Source: an uncultured Ruminococcus sp.
GTDB taxonomy: Bacteria > Bacillota > Clostridia > Oscillospirales > Ruminococcaceae
DNA length: 40,591 nucleotides
Assembly: GCA_902776945.1 (NCBI GenBank)
Contig: CACYSH010000006.1
Span: forward strand, 1 to 40,591
Direction: 5' to 3'
The position numbers and the translations under genes are program-made. Position 1 is the first letter of the stretch, and each line of letters begins with the position of its first letter. Under the pieces are notes generated by a model. That model saw only the letters and a program-made list of their open reading frames with translations, searched no databases and was not told where the DNA came from. This document shows, piece by piece, positions 25,289 to 33,586 of this stretch.

Positions 25289-26572
25289 TTATTTGCGCAA
25301 AAGCTCCTTCGCCAGCTGGTTCTTTTCAGCAAGCCGCCGCCCCGCCGGACAGACAAAGCTGCAAGCGCCGCAGTTCATGCAAAGCCCGACTTTCAGCCGC
25401 GAAAGCGTTTCCTTGTCGCGTGCGTCGTAGGCGCGTTCAAAGCGGCATGGCATAAGTTTCAGCGGGCAGACGGCTATGCACCGCCCGCAGTTTATACAAT
25501 TCGTTTGGCGCTTTTCGCGCTGTTCCCTGCCGAACGCCAGTATCGCGTTGTTGGTCTTGATTATCGGCGCGTCGGGGTCGTAAACGCACACGCCCATCAT
25601 GGGACCGCCCATGAGTATCTTTTTCGCCTTCATGGGGTCGCAGTCCGCAAAGCGCAGTATCTCGCTTATCGGCGTGCCGACGGGCGCGATAACGTTCATC
25701 GGCTTGCCGACAATGTCGCCGTCGATAGTCAGCCGCTTTGTAACAAGCGGTATACCTGTTTTCAGGTAGTTCGAGATGAATGCCGCCGTCGAGATATTCA
25801 TGACTATAAGCCCCTTGTCGCTCGGCAGCTCGCCCTCGCCGATAATGCGCCCGGTGGTGTTGTACGCCATGACCTTTTCCGCGCCCTGCGGATAGAGCGA
25901 TCTCAGCTTAACGACCGTGATATTTTCGTCCTCCGCCGTAACGCGCCGCATTTCCGCGATTGCGGCGGGCTTGTTGTCCTCGATGCCGATAAAAGCGCGG
26001 TCGATCTTCAAAAAGCGCATTACCTGCCTGATACCGTCGGCGGCTGCTTCGGGTTCCTCAAGCATAACGCGGCAGTCGGAGGTTATGTAAGGCTCGCACT
26101 CGGCGGCGTTTATAACAAGCGTATCGACCTTGCATTTGCTTTCGTTGTAATTCAGCTTGATATGCGTTGGAAAGCCCGCGCCGCCAAGCCCCACGCAGCC
26201 CGAAGCCCTCACCGCCGCAAAAAAGCTCGCCTTATCGGTAAGCGCGGGCGGGGCAATGTCGGGGCAGGGGGTCTGCTCGCCGTCGCTTTCGATCACGACC
26301 GCCTTGCAGAGCCTTCCGTTCATTTGCAGCATATCCTCGACCGCCGTGACCGTCCCCGACACGGGGGAATGAATCGGCGCGGCAAGGAGCTTTTCGGTAT
26401 CGCCGATAAGCTGACCCACCGTCACCCTGTCGCCCTTTTTGACGGCAGGCACACACGGAGCGCCTATTCCCATGAGCATTGGCAGCCTTACCGACTTCGG
26501 CAGCGGTATCGGCACACATTCGCAGTCCGCCGTACCCTTTTTATGTGGCAGCAGTACGCCGCTGAGTTTCAT
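25289..26572 (-). CDS. rnfC: Rnf complex subunit RnfC, NADH-binding
   Basis: The 427-residue peripheral subunit binds NAD(H) and FMN on the cytoplasmic side. A barrel-sandwich domain lies at about 30-100. The Rossmann-like nucleotide/FMN-binding region includes GLGGAGFPTH and NAAECEPY. An SLBB-type segment follows, and then two C-terminal 4Fe-4S clusters (CINCGRCIAVCP and CMNCGACSFVCP). It is the first gene of the operon, with an AAAGGGG ribosome binding site and a strong promoter 60 bases upstream. The length is typical of clostridial RnfC, without the Ala-rich tail of gammaproteobacterial forms. Confidence 0.95.
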   Translation of the reverse strand: MKLSGVLLPHKKGTADCECVPIPLPKSVRLPMLMGIGAPCVPAVKKGDRVTVGQLIGDTEKLLAAPIHSPVSGTVTAVEDMLQMNGRLCKAVVIESDGEQTPCPDIAPPALTDKASFFAAVRASGCVGLGGAGFPTHIKLNYNESKCKVDTLVINAAECEPYITSDCRVMLEEPEAAADGIRQVMRFLKIDRAFIGIEDNKPAAIAEMRRVTAEDENITVVKLRSLYPQGAEKVMAYNTTGRIIGEGELPSDKGLIVMNISTAAFISNYLKTGIPLVTKRLTIDGDIVGKPMNVIAPVGTPISEILRFADCDPMKAKKILMGGPMMGVCVYDPDAPIIKTNNAILAFGREQREKRQTNCINCGRCIAVCPLKLMPCRFERAYDARDKETLSRLKVGLCMNCGACSFVCPAGRRLAEKNQLAKELLRK

Positions 26573-26632
26573 AGCATAGCCCCTTTCCCGACAGCAGCAC
26601 CGTCCGCCGCCGTCTTGATATAACTATTTTTT

Positions 26633-26661
26633 ATTATATCATATTATACGCTTTTTTTCAA
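26633..26661 (-). promoter_or_regulatory. Sigma-A promoter of the rnf operon
   Basis: On the minus strand, TTGAAA (26661-26656) and TATAAT (26638-26633) are spaced by 17 bases. A second TATAAT-like hexamer lies inside the spacer. Transcription from about 26626 leaves a leader of some 54 bases before rnfC. Confidence 0.75.
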
Positions 26662-26762
26662 TATATAAGAAGTGGAATATCCGATATATAGCACACGTTC
26701 CATAATGCAATTTGCCGAATAAATTCCATTAATTTTCAGACAAGAGTTAGCGCAAGTAACCA

Positions 26763-26795
26763 AAAAGCAAAGCCCGAAGCGACCCGCTCCGGACT
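26763..26795 (-). terminator. Terminator of degV
   Basis: On the minus strand, AGTCCGGAGCG (26795-26785) pairs with CGCTTCGGGCT (26781-26771) through 11 pairs including two G-U pairs. The loop has 3 bases and a T-rich tract (TTGCTTTTTG) follows. It lies about 11 bases after the stop. Confidence 0.8.
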
Positions 26796-26806
26796 TTTGT
26801 GCCTGA

Positions 26807-27673
26807 TTATTTTCTTCTGAATATCGAACCTACCACCTTAGGACCCGCGTTTATGGCGATAGCCGCGCCGATCTGATAGCGCTCGAACGGCGGATAGCCT
26901 ATCTTCTTTGTAAGCGCCGCCGTCAGTTCATCAGCAACTGCGCTGTCAGAGCCGTAAACGATGCCGTAAGGGGTCTGCGGTATCATCTCGTCGCAGGTCA
27001 GCTTGATTATCTCGGGGATAATGTTCTTGTCGCCGCGCACCTTTGAATTGGTGCTGATCTCGTTGTCCTGTATGCGCATTATGGGTCTCAGTCCCATAAG
27101 CTCGCCCGCGAATGCCGCCGCCGACGGTATGCGCCCCGATTTTCTCGCGAATTTCAGCGTATACGGCGCAAAGAATATCGTGCAGTGCTTCACCCAGTCC
27201 TCGACGTATTCGGCGATAGCGGCGGCGCTTTCGCCCCTTTTCGCCTTGATAGCCGCCTGCGTTACGGGATAGCCGTAAGCGCCCGTGTAGCCCATGCCGT
27301 CGATAACGTAGATATGGAACTTATCCTTAGCGTCCGCGTGTTCCTCGAAAAACTGCCTTGAAGCCAGCACGGCGTTATCATAGGTCGAGCTGCCATGCTT
27401 GTTTATCGTCACGTTGATAACGTCGGTGTAGCCCTCCGCGTAGAGCCTTTCGTAGACCTCCGAGAACTCGAACGCGGTTATCTGCGAATGTGTCGGCAGA
27501 GCGTCGCATTCGTTGAGAATTGTGTATATCTGCTCGTTGGAAAGCTCGGTGCGGCTGACGTAGCTTCTGTCGCCAATCGCTACCTTGAAATTCATGACGA
27601 GTATCCCAAGCTCGCTTTCGGTTTGCGCGGGCAGATCGGAAGCGGAATCGGTCATTATCTTGATTTTTGGCAT
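26807..27673 (-). CDS. DegV family fatty-acid-binding protein
   Basis: The 288-residue protein is a complete DegV domain. It shows the N-terminal TDSASDL strand-loop, the T-H-S-Q-I-T motif near residue 62 that contacts the lipid carboxylate, an H-G-S-S-T-Y-D-N-A helix start, and the second-domain R-K-S-G-R-I segment. Characterised DegV/FakB proteins hold a fatty acid so that FakA can phosphorylate it for phospholipid synthesis. No fakA is adjacent here, so the exact lipid or pathway is open. GGGAGA precedes the ATG. It is transcribed alone and ends in a strong terminator. Confidence 0.92.
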   Translation of the reverse strand: MPKIKIMTDSASDLPAQTESELGILVMNFKVAIGDRSYVSRTELSNEQIYTILNECDALPTHSQITAFEFSEVYERLYAEGYTDVINVTINKHGSSTYDNAVLASRQFFEEHADAKDKFHIYVIDGMGYTGAYGYPVTQAAIKAKRGESAAAIAEYVEDWVKHCTIFFAPYTLKFARKSGRIPSAAAFAGELMGLRPIMRIQDNEISTNSKVRGDKNIIPEIIKLTCDEMIPQTPYGIVYGSDSAVADELTAALTKKIGYPPFERYQIGAAIAINAGPKVVGSIFRRK

Positions 27674-27771
27674 GGAAATTTCTCCCTTCGATTATTCCCT
27701 TATTCTTATTACTATATATTACTATAAATGAGTGCTTTCGGTAAACGACATAATATTTCCATTATAATGTA

Positions 27772-27797
27772 GGGGCGAGCATTGCTCGCCCGTGGAT
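27772..27797. repeat. GTAGGGGC-type hairpin repeat
   Basis: TGTAGGGGCGAGCATTGCTC, followed by GCCCGTG, contains the short palindrome GGGCGAGC/GCTCGCCC. It belongs to the same repeat vocabulary as 14285-14420 and 36150-36350. A further hairpin (TTGCACGAAA at 27840-27849 with TTTCGTGCAA at 27862-27871) follows. Confidence 0.55.
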
Positions 27798-27872
27798 TTG
27801 AACGACCTTGCAAAAATTCCCGACTTTGTGCTTTCTCTCTTGCACGAAAATCGCTTCGCTCTTTCGTGCAAT

Positions 27873-27961
27873 AAAATCGGCAATTTCTTTGTTTCCGATA
27901 GTTTTTGCAGAATTTTTCACTTTGCTTGTTTTTGCTCAATTTTATTGAAATTGCCGATTTT
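27873..27961 (-). repeat. MITE-like repeat R2, copy 1 (89 bp, inverted termini)
   Basis: AAAATCGGCAATTTC at 27873-27887 and its exact complement at 27947-27961 bound an 89-base segment. The element at 36001-36089 has the same termini and exactly the same length; the interiors share AAAAACAAGCAAA and GGAAACAA when one is inverted. No transposase is present. Confidence 0.75.
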
Positions 27962-27987
27962 GTTTGGTCGGAAATGCTGTTTGCTAT

Positions 27988-28072
27988 TTCTTATGAGACT
28001 TGTGAGGTACGGATTGTGGGGGAAACCCTTCTGAAGAAGGGTTATCCCCCACACCCCCTTCCTAAGACTTTT
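27988..28072 (-). repeat. Dispersed palindromic repeat R1, copy B (85 bp)
   Basis: This is the reverse complement of 11731-11815, of identical length with two substitutions. The large hairpin is preserved, and R2 copy 1 lies 26 bases to its left. R1 and R2 together fill most of the 27674-28124 gap between degV and the cellulase gene. Confidence 0.85.
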
Positions 28073-28124
28073 ATTATGCCCTCGTTTTGCGGGGTCGGCA
28101 GCTTTGTGCTTTTTACATCATTTC

Positions 28125-30167
28125 TTATTTCTTGATCTCCGACAGCTTTACGCCCTTATCGCCGAGCGGGATCTCATGATCCAACCCGACAAACTTCCCG
28201 TTCTCCTGCCAAAGAACTTCCTTGACAAAATCATACTTTTCATCGTCCCATGTCTTGAAATCGTCAAGCACAAGCCCGCCGGTATCGCCCGAGTTCGCAT
28301 TAAAGCACCAAAACGTATGATGCAGACGGTATTTCTTGATGAGCGTCCTAATATGCGTCATCCAGGTAAGGTTAGGCTCGCGCATAAAGCCGCCCCATTC
28401 GCCGATAAGCAGCGGCGCGGTCTTCTTTTCGTAAATGTAGAACCAGTTGTCCCTCCAGCAGTCAGCCATAAGCGAATCGTAATCATAATCGCCCTCGAAC
28501 CACGGCTGTTCAAAGACGGTAGGACCATAATCATGCGGCGAGTAAACCAGCTTATTCTGATACTTGCCTAAATCAACGGGATAATCCTTAACGCCGCGCA
28601 GATTTCCGCCCCACCAGTTGAAATAGTAGTCCTCGCTGTCGGAAGAGCTGTAATCGCCCTTTTTCTTCGGATAAATTTCGGTACCCTCGACCATTATAAG
28701 CACGTTCGGATTCTTCGCAAGCACCTTGCCCGCGGCGGTCTCTGCCGTGTATTTCCAGTTGTTCTTGTCCTTAGAGTTATCCCATTTGGCGGCGCTGTCG
28801 CCCTCGTTGGGCTTGCCGTGAGGCTCGTTTTTCAGGTCGAAGGCTATTATCGTGTCGTTGTCCTTGTAGCGGTCAGCCATCCATTCGAGCGCCGCGTAAT
28901 AGTCGTCTGCGGAAACGCGGTCGGTGTACCAGAGATTGGCATTATGCCCCGCCGCATCAGTGTTGGCGCTGTGAATGTCGATCATTACTTTTAGACCGTT
29001 CTTTTCGGCGAGCGTAAGGAAATAATCGAATATCTGCAAGCTGTTCATCGCGTTCATTTCCGAATTGTAAGCGTTGTTATAGTTAGCCTGCGGATAGCTG
29101 CCGTCCGCCCAGTTGTTGATAAGCTCGGCGGAGAACGGCACGCGGATAAGGTTGAAGCCGTGGTCGGCGATAGCGTCAACGCTGTCGGTCATAACGGCGT
29201 TCCAAAGCCCGTCAAAGGTGTTTGTGCCTGTGTTGTAGCCGAACCAGTTCACGCCCGTCAGCCATACTTCCCTGCCGTCCTTGTCGTATATCTTGTTGCC
29301 GTCGGTGTGGAGCCAGTCGTCGCCCTGCTTCGCCTTAGAGGTGCGTTTCAGCAGCGATTTAACGTCCGTACTCTTGTTATTGTCCTTATTATTGTTGTTA
29401 TTGTTATTGTTTTTGTTGCTCTTGGGAACGCTGCCTTTCTTTATAACGCAGTCGTGACCGCTGACCGTCGCTTTTTTGACGTTCAGAGCGCCCTTTGTGC
29501 CGATGTTGCAGCCCAACCCTTCGGTAGAAGCGCCGTTCGCTATCTCCTTGTTAAATTCTTCGGGAGTGACCGTCAGCGTGTCGCCGTCAATGGTATACTT
29601 GCCGCACCAGCCCGAGCAGCTTTCAAGCCCTTCCACTTCGAGGACTATTTTCCAGTCGTTCAACGCAGAGCCGCTTTTGTTGGTAACGCCGAACTCCATG
29701 CCCGTCATTGTGGTGCCGCCGTCCTGCCAGGTATTTCCGCCCGAGTAATAGAACACATACGGGTCGGACGAGGTGTCCTTGTCCTCTTCCTTCTTATCGG
29801 ACTTCTTTTTCTCCTTCGGCTCGGCTTCGTCCTCGCCGTCGCCTACGGGGGTTATCTCGGTCTTGCTGCTGTGGTCGCCGTCCTCGTTATTGTCGTCGTT
29901 ATCCTCTTCGTCGTCGGGAACGGATTCGTCCTCTTCGTTTTCGTCATTTTTTTCTTTCGCGGCAGTCGCGGAGGAAGATGTGCCGTTGTCAATTTTAAAC
30001 CCTTCGTTGTCAGGCTCCCTGCTGAACACCACAAGGCATATAACAGCCACAGCAAGCCCGACAATCACCGCGCTGCCGCCGATAACAGCCCGCACAAGCG
30101 TTTTCTTTGACACCGAAACGCTTTCGTCCTGACTACTTTTTTTTTCCTCACTCATTCTTTTTCTCAT
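28125..30167 (-). CDS. Membrane-anchored GH5_1 endoglucanase with CBM2-like module
   Basis: The 680-residue enzyme hydrolyses internal beta-1,4-glucan bonds. After a charged start there is one transmembrane helix (about 27-49). An acidic Glu/Asp/Lys linker runs to about 135. A CBM2-like cellulose-binding module lies at about 137-250 and a poly-Asn linker follows. The GH5 barrel occupies about 285-650. Acid/base E448 sits in NEPHG and nucleophile E590 in IGEWGG. The GVNWFGY, WWGGNLRG and DSGDTGG segments match subfamily 1, as I recall Acidothermus E1. No dockerin or cleavable signal is seen, so it should stay on the cell surface. The ribosome binding site AAGGAG (30174-30169) is only one base from the ATG at 30167; M5 at 30155 is an alternative start. 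Confidence 0.93.
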   Translation of the reverse strand: MRKRMSEEKKSSQDESVSVSKKTLVRAVIGGSAVIVGLAVAVICLVVFSREPDNEGFKIDNGTSSSATAAKEKNDENEEDESVPDDEEDNDDNNEDGDHSSKTEITPVGDGEDEAEPKEKKKSDKKEEDKDTSSDPYVFYYSGGNTWQDGGTTMTGMEFGVTNKSGSALNDWKIVLEVEGLESCSGWCGKYTIDGDTLTVTPEEFNKEIANGASTEGLGCNIGTKGALNVKKATVSGHDCVIKKGSVPKSNKNNNNNNNNKDNNKSTDVKSLLKRTSKAKQGDDWLHTDGNKIYDKDGREVWLTGVNWFGYNTGTNTFDGLWNAVMTDSVDAIADHGFNLIRVPFSAELINNWADGSYPQANYNNAYNSEMNAMNSLQIFDYFLTLAEKNGLKVMIDIHSANTDAAGHNANLWYTDRVSADDYYAALEWMADRYKDNDTIIAFDLKNEPHGKPNEGDSAAKWDNSKDKNNWKYTAETAAGKVLAKNPNVLIMVEGTEIYPKKKGDYSSSDSEDYYFNWWGGNLRGVKDYPVDLGKYQNKLVYSPHDYGPTVFEQPWFEGDYDYDSLMADCWRDNWFYIYEKKTAPLLIGEWGGFMREPNLTWMTHIRTLIKKYRLHHTFWCFNANSGDTGGLVLDDFKTWDDEKYDFVKEVLWQENGKFVGLDHEIPLGDKGVKLSEIKK

Positions 30168-30663
30168 TCTCCTTGCATACTTTTTCCATTTTCTCGCCGA
30201 CTGCCAGTATCGGGCAGCCCGGTTCGATACTCCTGACTATCTGCGGCTCACGCCTCCCCTCGGCGAAGATCGCGGCAGACAGCCTTTTTACTTCCTCAAT
30301 AAGCGTTTTCAGCGGCATTGCCGCCGCAGCGGGACATATCGGCGAAACGGCGATGACCATGCGCCCGTCAAGCTCCGCCAGCCGCAGCGGAAAGATCCGG
30401 CACTCAAAGGGCTTGCCGTCGCCCAGAAGACACCCGCGCTCATGGTCGAGCATCGGGCAGAAATGAATATCGCTGCCGTGCTGCTTTTCCATAACGAACA
30501 AGCGCCTTCCGCTGACATCGGAAAACCTCGTTTCGGGACGGACTTCAAGCGCCCGCCGCAATATTTCATCGGTAACGAGCGGCGTGTCAAAAAGGTCGTA
30601 GCTTTCAAAAGAACAGCATACGCGGCACTGTGCGCATTGCCCGCGGGTAAGTATCGAAAGCAC
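30148..30663 (-). CDS. CxxCxxCC-type (YkgJ/FliB-like) putative metal-binding protein
   Basis: The 171-residue protein has the motif C10-x2-C13-x2-C16-C17 near its start, followed later by FCPML, GCLL and ECRIFPL cysteines. This pattern defines the YkgJ/CxxCxxCC family, proposed to chelate zinc or an iron-sulfur cluster. The GTG at 30663 is chosen because GGGAGGTG (30678-30671) lies 7 bases before it; a longer frame from TTG at 30693 lacks this. Its end overlaps the start of the cellulase gene, so the two may be cotranscribed, though a functional link is not obvious. Confidence 0.8.
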   Translation of the reverse strand: MLSILTRGQCAQCRVCCSFESYDLFDTPLVTDEILRRALEVRPETRFSDVSGRRLFVMEKQHGSDIHFCPMLDHERGCLLGDGKPFECRIFPLRLAELDGRMVIAVSPICPAAAAMPLKTLIEEVKRLSAAIFAEGRREPQIVRSIEPGCPILAVGEKMEKVCKENEKKNE

Positions 30664-30758
30664 GGCTGTCACCTCCCGTATGCGGCGCGGCAAACGCCGT
30701 TCGTCAGCGCTTTATCCTGCCAATTTCCCACATTCTATTATATCAGTTTTACTCGGTA

Positions 30759-31230
30759 TTGTCAACAGATTTTTATTGGTCACAAATATTATTTCAAAAT
30801 GGTTACAATCGACCGTGATTTTTGGACTTTTCAACAGCCTATTGAAAATTCGGGCGCTAAATAGTGTTGATTTAACGCAGTTCTTAACAGTTTCAACAGA
30901 GTTATCAACATTTTCCCGTGCTTTAAACATGGTTTTCAACCACCTGTTTTTGGTACTGTTACCGCCTTGTAACTTCACTTGTAACTAATTTATGCAGTCC
31001 TACAAAATCTTTCAACATTTCAGGCACAATTTATACCAATGCCCGACGGCAATTTAAAAACTTTCAACAGTCACCCGCCCCCGAAATCGCACGAAAAATC
31101 GGACTTTAAACACTTTAAACACTTTTAACAACAATCATTAATGTGCCTATCCACAACTTTTGCAGGAGTTTTTAACAATTTCAACAGACTTTTCAACATT
31201 TTCAAACCGATTCAACATAAGTTTTCAACT
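30759..31230 (+). repeat. Array of about 17 same-strand YTTTCAACA 9-mers (DnaA-box-like)
   Basis: Between the divergent CxxCxxCC and ktrB genes, 9-mers close to YTTTCAACA recur at 30759, 30828, 30881, 30890, 30902, 30921, 30933, 31009, 31061, 31104, 31113, 31122, 31147, 31169, 31178, 31190, 31209 and 31222. All are on the plus strand. Several are near the DnaA box TTATCCACA: TTATCAACA at 30902, CTATCCACA at 31147 and TTGTCAACA at 30759. The region is AT-rich and has no credible gene. An origin-like, DnaA-titrating or regulatory role is a hypothesis only. Confidence 0.7.
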
Positions 31231-31352
31231 TTTTATTCATTGGTCTTGTTTTTGTCTTGTTACCATTTTGAAATAAACTTTTTTGGCGTATGCGAAAACC
31301 CGCCCGATATTGCGTTTTTTCGTGCAAGTTTTACCAACTTTTCATGCGGCGC

Positions 31353-31381
31353 TTGACAATTCCGCTTGCAGGGTGTATAAT
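31353..31381 (+). promoter_or_regulatory. Perfect consensus sigma-A promoter of ktrB-ktrA
   Basis: TTGACA (31353-31358) and TATAAT (31376-31381) are separated by exactly 17 bases, the full consensus. Transcription would begin near 31388, about 50 bases before the ATG at 31438. Confidence 0.9.
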
Positions 31382-31437
31382 GTATTATTGTAATATATTG
31401 AGACAGTTTGTTTTTCGTTGGGAATTGTTGTTATTAT

Positions 31438-32799
31438 ATGGATAATATTACAGATAAAATAAATAGATTTTATAAAAAGCTCACCTTTACACAGGTTTTG
31501 GTGTGGGGGTATCTTCTGCTCGTTATCGTCGGGGCATTTATACTCTCGTTCCCGTTCTGCTCCCGCGAGGGTGTGCATACGCCGTATTTTGAATGCGTGT
31601 TCATTACGACTTCGGCGTTCAGCGGCACGGGGCTTACGCTTTACGACACCTACACGCACTGGTCGTTCGCGGGGCAGGTGGTATTGCTTATCGTCATGCA
31701 GATAGGCGGCATAGGCTTCATGTCAATGACGATCTTTATGCTGTCGTTCACGAACAAGAAGATCGGCTTGAAATCCCGCGTTACCATGCGCGAATCGGTC
31801 GGCGGCATAAGCGGCAGCGGCATCGTAAAAATGACGCGCTTTATCCTAAACGGCACGATAATCATGGAGCTTGCGGGGGCGCTGATACTCTGCGTGTTCT
31901 ATGTGCCGCATCTGGGCGTTGGCATGGGCTTTTTCTTCGCGCTGTTCCATTCGGTATCGGCGCTATGTACGGCGGGGCTTGACCTTATGGGCTACTTCGA
32001 GCCGGGCAGCTCGCTCATCACCGCGCAGACGGACGTTCTTTTAAACGTAACGCTGATTATCCTGCTGACTATCGGCGGTATCGGCTTTATCACATGGCAC
32101 GATGTTTACGAGCATAAGCTGCATTTCAAGAAATATCACCTGCAAAGCAAGCTCGTTATATTGATAACGCTGATCTTCTACGTTGTCGGCGTGGGGCTTG
32201 GGCTGCTTTTCGAGTGGCACGATGTGCTTATTGATAACAAGGTCGGCGACAAGGTGCTTATCATGTCCATGCTTATGACATCTGGGCGTGACGCGGGCTT
32301 CGCGCCGCTTGTGGTGAGCGCTCTGCGACCCGCTACCATTCTTATTATAATAGTATTTATGTTCATCGGCGGTTCGCCCGGGTCTACCGCGTGCGGCATC
32401 AAGACCACGACCTTCTCGGTGATGATACTTACTATCGTCAGCGTGTTCCGCAAGCGCAAGAGCGTTGAGTGCTTCGGCAGGCGCATTGACGAGGGTACCG
32501 TGCGCAACGCCTGCTGCGTTACCACGCTTTATCTTGTCGTTGTCATAACAGGCACAATGATAATTTCCGCCGTTGACGGCATCGAGCTTACCCCTGTGGT
32601 ATTCGAAACGGTCTCGGCGATAAGCTCCTGCGGGCTTTCAATGGGGATAACCTCTTCGCTGTCGCTCCCCTCGCAGATAGTTATAACATTTATAATGTTT
32701 TTCGGGCGCGTCGGCGGACTGACGTTCATTGTCTCGCTCACAAGCGATTCTGCCCATGCAAAGGCGCAGCTCCCCGAAGAAAAAATAATGGTAGGCTGA
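31438..32799 (+). CDS. ktrB: KtrB/TrkH-type potassium channel-like subunit
   Basis: The 453-residue membrane protein has the four-fold repeated helix-pore-helix plan of the SKT family of K+ transporters. Pore-loop segments are visible, including a T-S-A-F-S-G-T-G-L-T loop in repeat 1, S-A-L-C-T-A-G-L-D in repeat 2, S-G-R-D-A-G-F-A in repeat 3 and S-S-C-G-L-S-M-G in repeat 4. The loop GGSPGSTACGIKTTT matches the gating loop region of KtrB. The ATG at 31438 is preferred over an upstream TTG at 31408 because residues between lack helix character; the ribosome binding site is weak. The regulatory subunit follows after 31 bases. Together they take up K+ (Na+-coupled in characterised KtrB). Confidence 0.92.
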   Translation: MDNITDKINRFYKKLTFTQVLVWGYLLLVIVGAFILSFPFCSREGVHTPYFECVFITTSAFSGTGLTLYDTYTHWSFAGQVVLLIVMQIGGIGFMSMTIFMLSFTNKKIGLKSRVTMRESVGGISGSGIVKMTRFILNGTIIMELAGALILCVFYVPHLGVGMGFFFALFHSVSALCTAGLDLMGYFEPGSSLITAQTDVLLNVTLIILLTIGGIGFITWHDVYEHKLHFKKYHLQSKLVILITLIFYVVGVGLGLLFEWHDVLIDNKVGDKVLIMSMLMTSGRDAGFAPLVVSALRPATILIIIVFMFIGGSPGSTACGIKTTTFSVMILTIVSVFRKRKSVECFGRRIDEGTVRNACCVTTLYLVVVITGTMIISAVDGIELTPVVFETVSAISSCGLSMGITSSLSLPSQIVITFIMFFGRVGGLTFIVSLTSDSAHAKAQLPEEKIMVG

Positions 32800-32830
32800 T
32801 TTTCACGCACTTTATCCAAGGAGGATATTT

Positions 32831-33478
32831 ATGGCTCGTACATTTCTTATAATCGGACTCGGACGTTTCGGCAAGCACATGGCAAAGCAGCTCACGCTGC
32901 AAAACAACGAGGTACTCGCTATCGACATCAACGAGGACAGGGTGAATGCCGCGCTGAAATACGTCACTGACGCGCAGATAGGCGACGCTACCGACCCGCA
33001 GTTCGTCGAGGAGCTGGGCGTTAATAACTTTGATGTCTGCATTGTGGCAATAGGCGATAATTTCCAAAGCTCGCTCGAAGCTACCTGTCTGCTTAAAGAA
33101 AAGGGAGCGCGGTATGTTTTCGCCCGTGCTAACCGCGATATTCACAAGAAGTTCCTGCTGCGCAACGGCGCTGACGAGGTTATCTATGCCGAACGCGAAA
33201 CTGCGGAGCGCTTTGCTATCCGTTTCGGCTCGGAGATGATCGAGGACTATTTCAAGCTCAGTGAGGAATATGCCATTTATGAGATTTTCGTGCCTGATTT
33301 TCTTATCGGGAAAACGCTTGTTGAGAAAAACGTCCGTCAGAAGTACAATGTCAACGTGCTTGCCATTAAAAAGGGCGATATGTTCAACGCAATGGTAACG
33401 CCCGACCACCGTTTCAGCCAGGACGAAAAGCTGCTGGTTCTGGGCAGCAAGGAGGCTATCCGCAAGCTGCTGAAATAA
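32831..33478 (+). CDS. ktrA: KtrA/TrkA regulatory RCK subunit
   Basis: The 215-residue cytoplasmic protein starts with a Rossmann nucleotide-binding fold (I-I-G-L-G-R-F-G at residues 7-14, then D-I-N-E-D at 33-37), the RCK_N domain. An RCK_C domain occupies about 140-215. In the family an octameric ring of this protein gates KtrB, with ATP/ADP bound in RCK_N and c-di-AMP in RCK_C. AAGGAGG lies 7 bases before the ATG. It is cotranscribed with ktrB and ends in a terminator hairpin. Confidence 0.95.
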   Translation: MARTFLIIGLGRFGKHMAKQLTLQNNEVLAIDINEDRVNAALKYVTDAQIGDATDPQFVEELGVNNFDVCIVAIGDNFQSSLEATCLLKEKGARYVFARANRDIHKKFLLRNGADEVIYAERETAERFAIRFGSEMIEDYFKLSEEYAIYEIFVPDFLIGKTLVEKNVRQKYNVNVLAIKKGDMFNAMVTPDHRFSQDEKLLVLGSKEAIRKLLK

Positions 33479-33502
33479 ACAAATCAATAAAATCCCGAAT
33501 AT

Positions 33503-33545
33503 AAAGCCCGGAGGCGGTAGTATTTCATACCGCGCCCGGGCTTTT
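33503..33545. terminator. Shared bidirectional terminator between ktrA and the anti-sigma gene
   Basis: AAAGCCCGG ... GGCGGTA pairs with TACCGC ... CCCGGGCTTT, with an 8-base loop and T-rich tails on both strands. The genes on each side converge here, so one hairpin can serve both. Confidence 0.85.
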
Positions 33546-33586
33546 CCCATATTTACTGTAAAACGCTTAATTTATGGAGGCTATTG

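Noticed and set aside
25283..26623. Plus-strand open frame opposite rnfC
   Set aside because: RnfC is complete with both cluster motifs; the antisense frame is rich in Arg and His and has no domain.
30664..30693. Longer start (TTG) for the CxxCxxCC protein
   Set aside because: GGGAGGTG lies inside this extension at the right distance for the GTG at 30663.
30759..31230. CRISPR array or c-di-AMP (ydaO) riboswitch upstream of ktrB
   Set aside because: The repeated unit is only 9 bases with irregular spacing, and the conserved riboswitch core was not recognisable; most of the region lies upstream of the predicted transcription start.
31408..31437. Ten extra N-terminal residues of KtrB from a TTG start
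   Set aside because: The added residues are Cys/Tyr-rich and unlike KtrB N-termini; the ATG at 31438 is simpler, though its ribosome binding site is weak.
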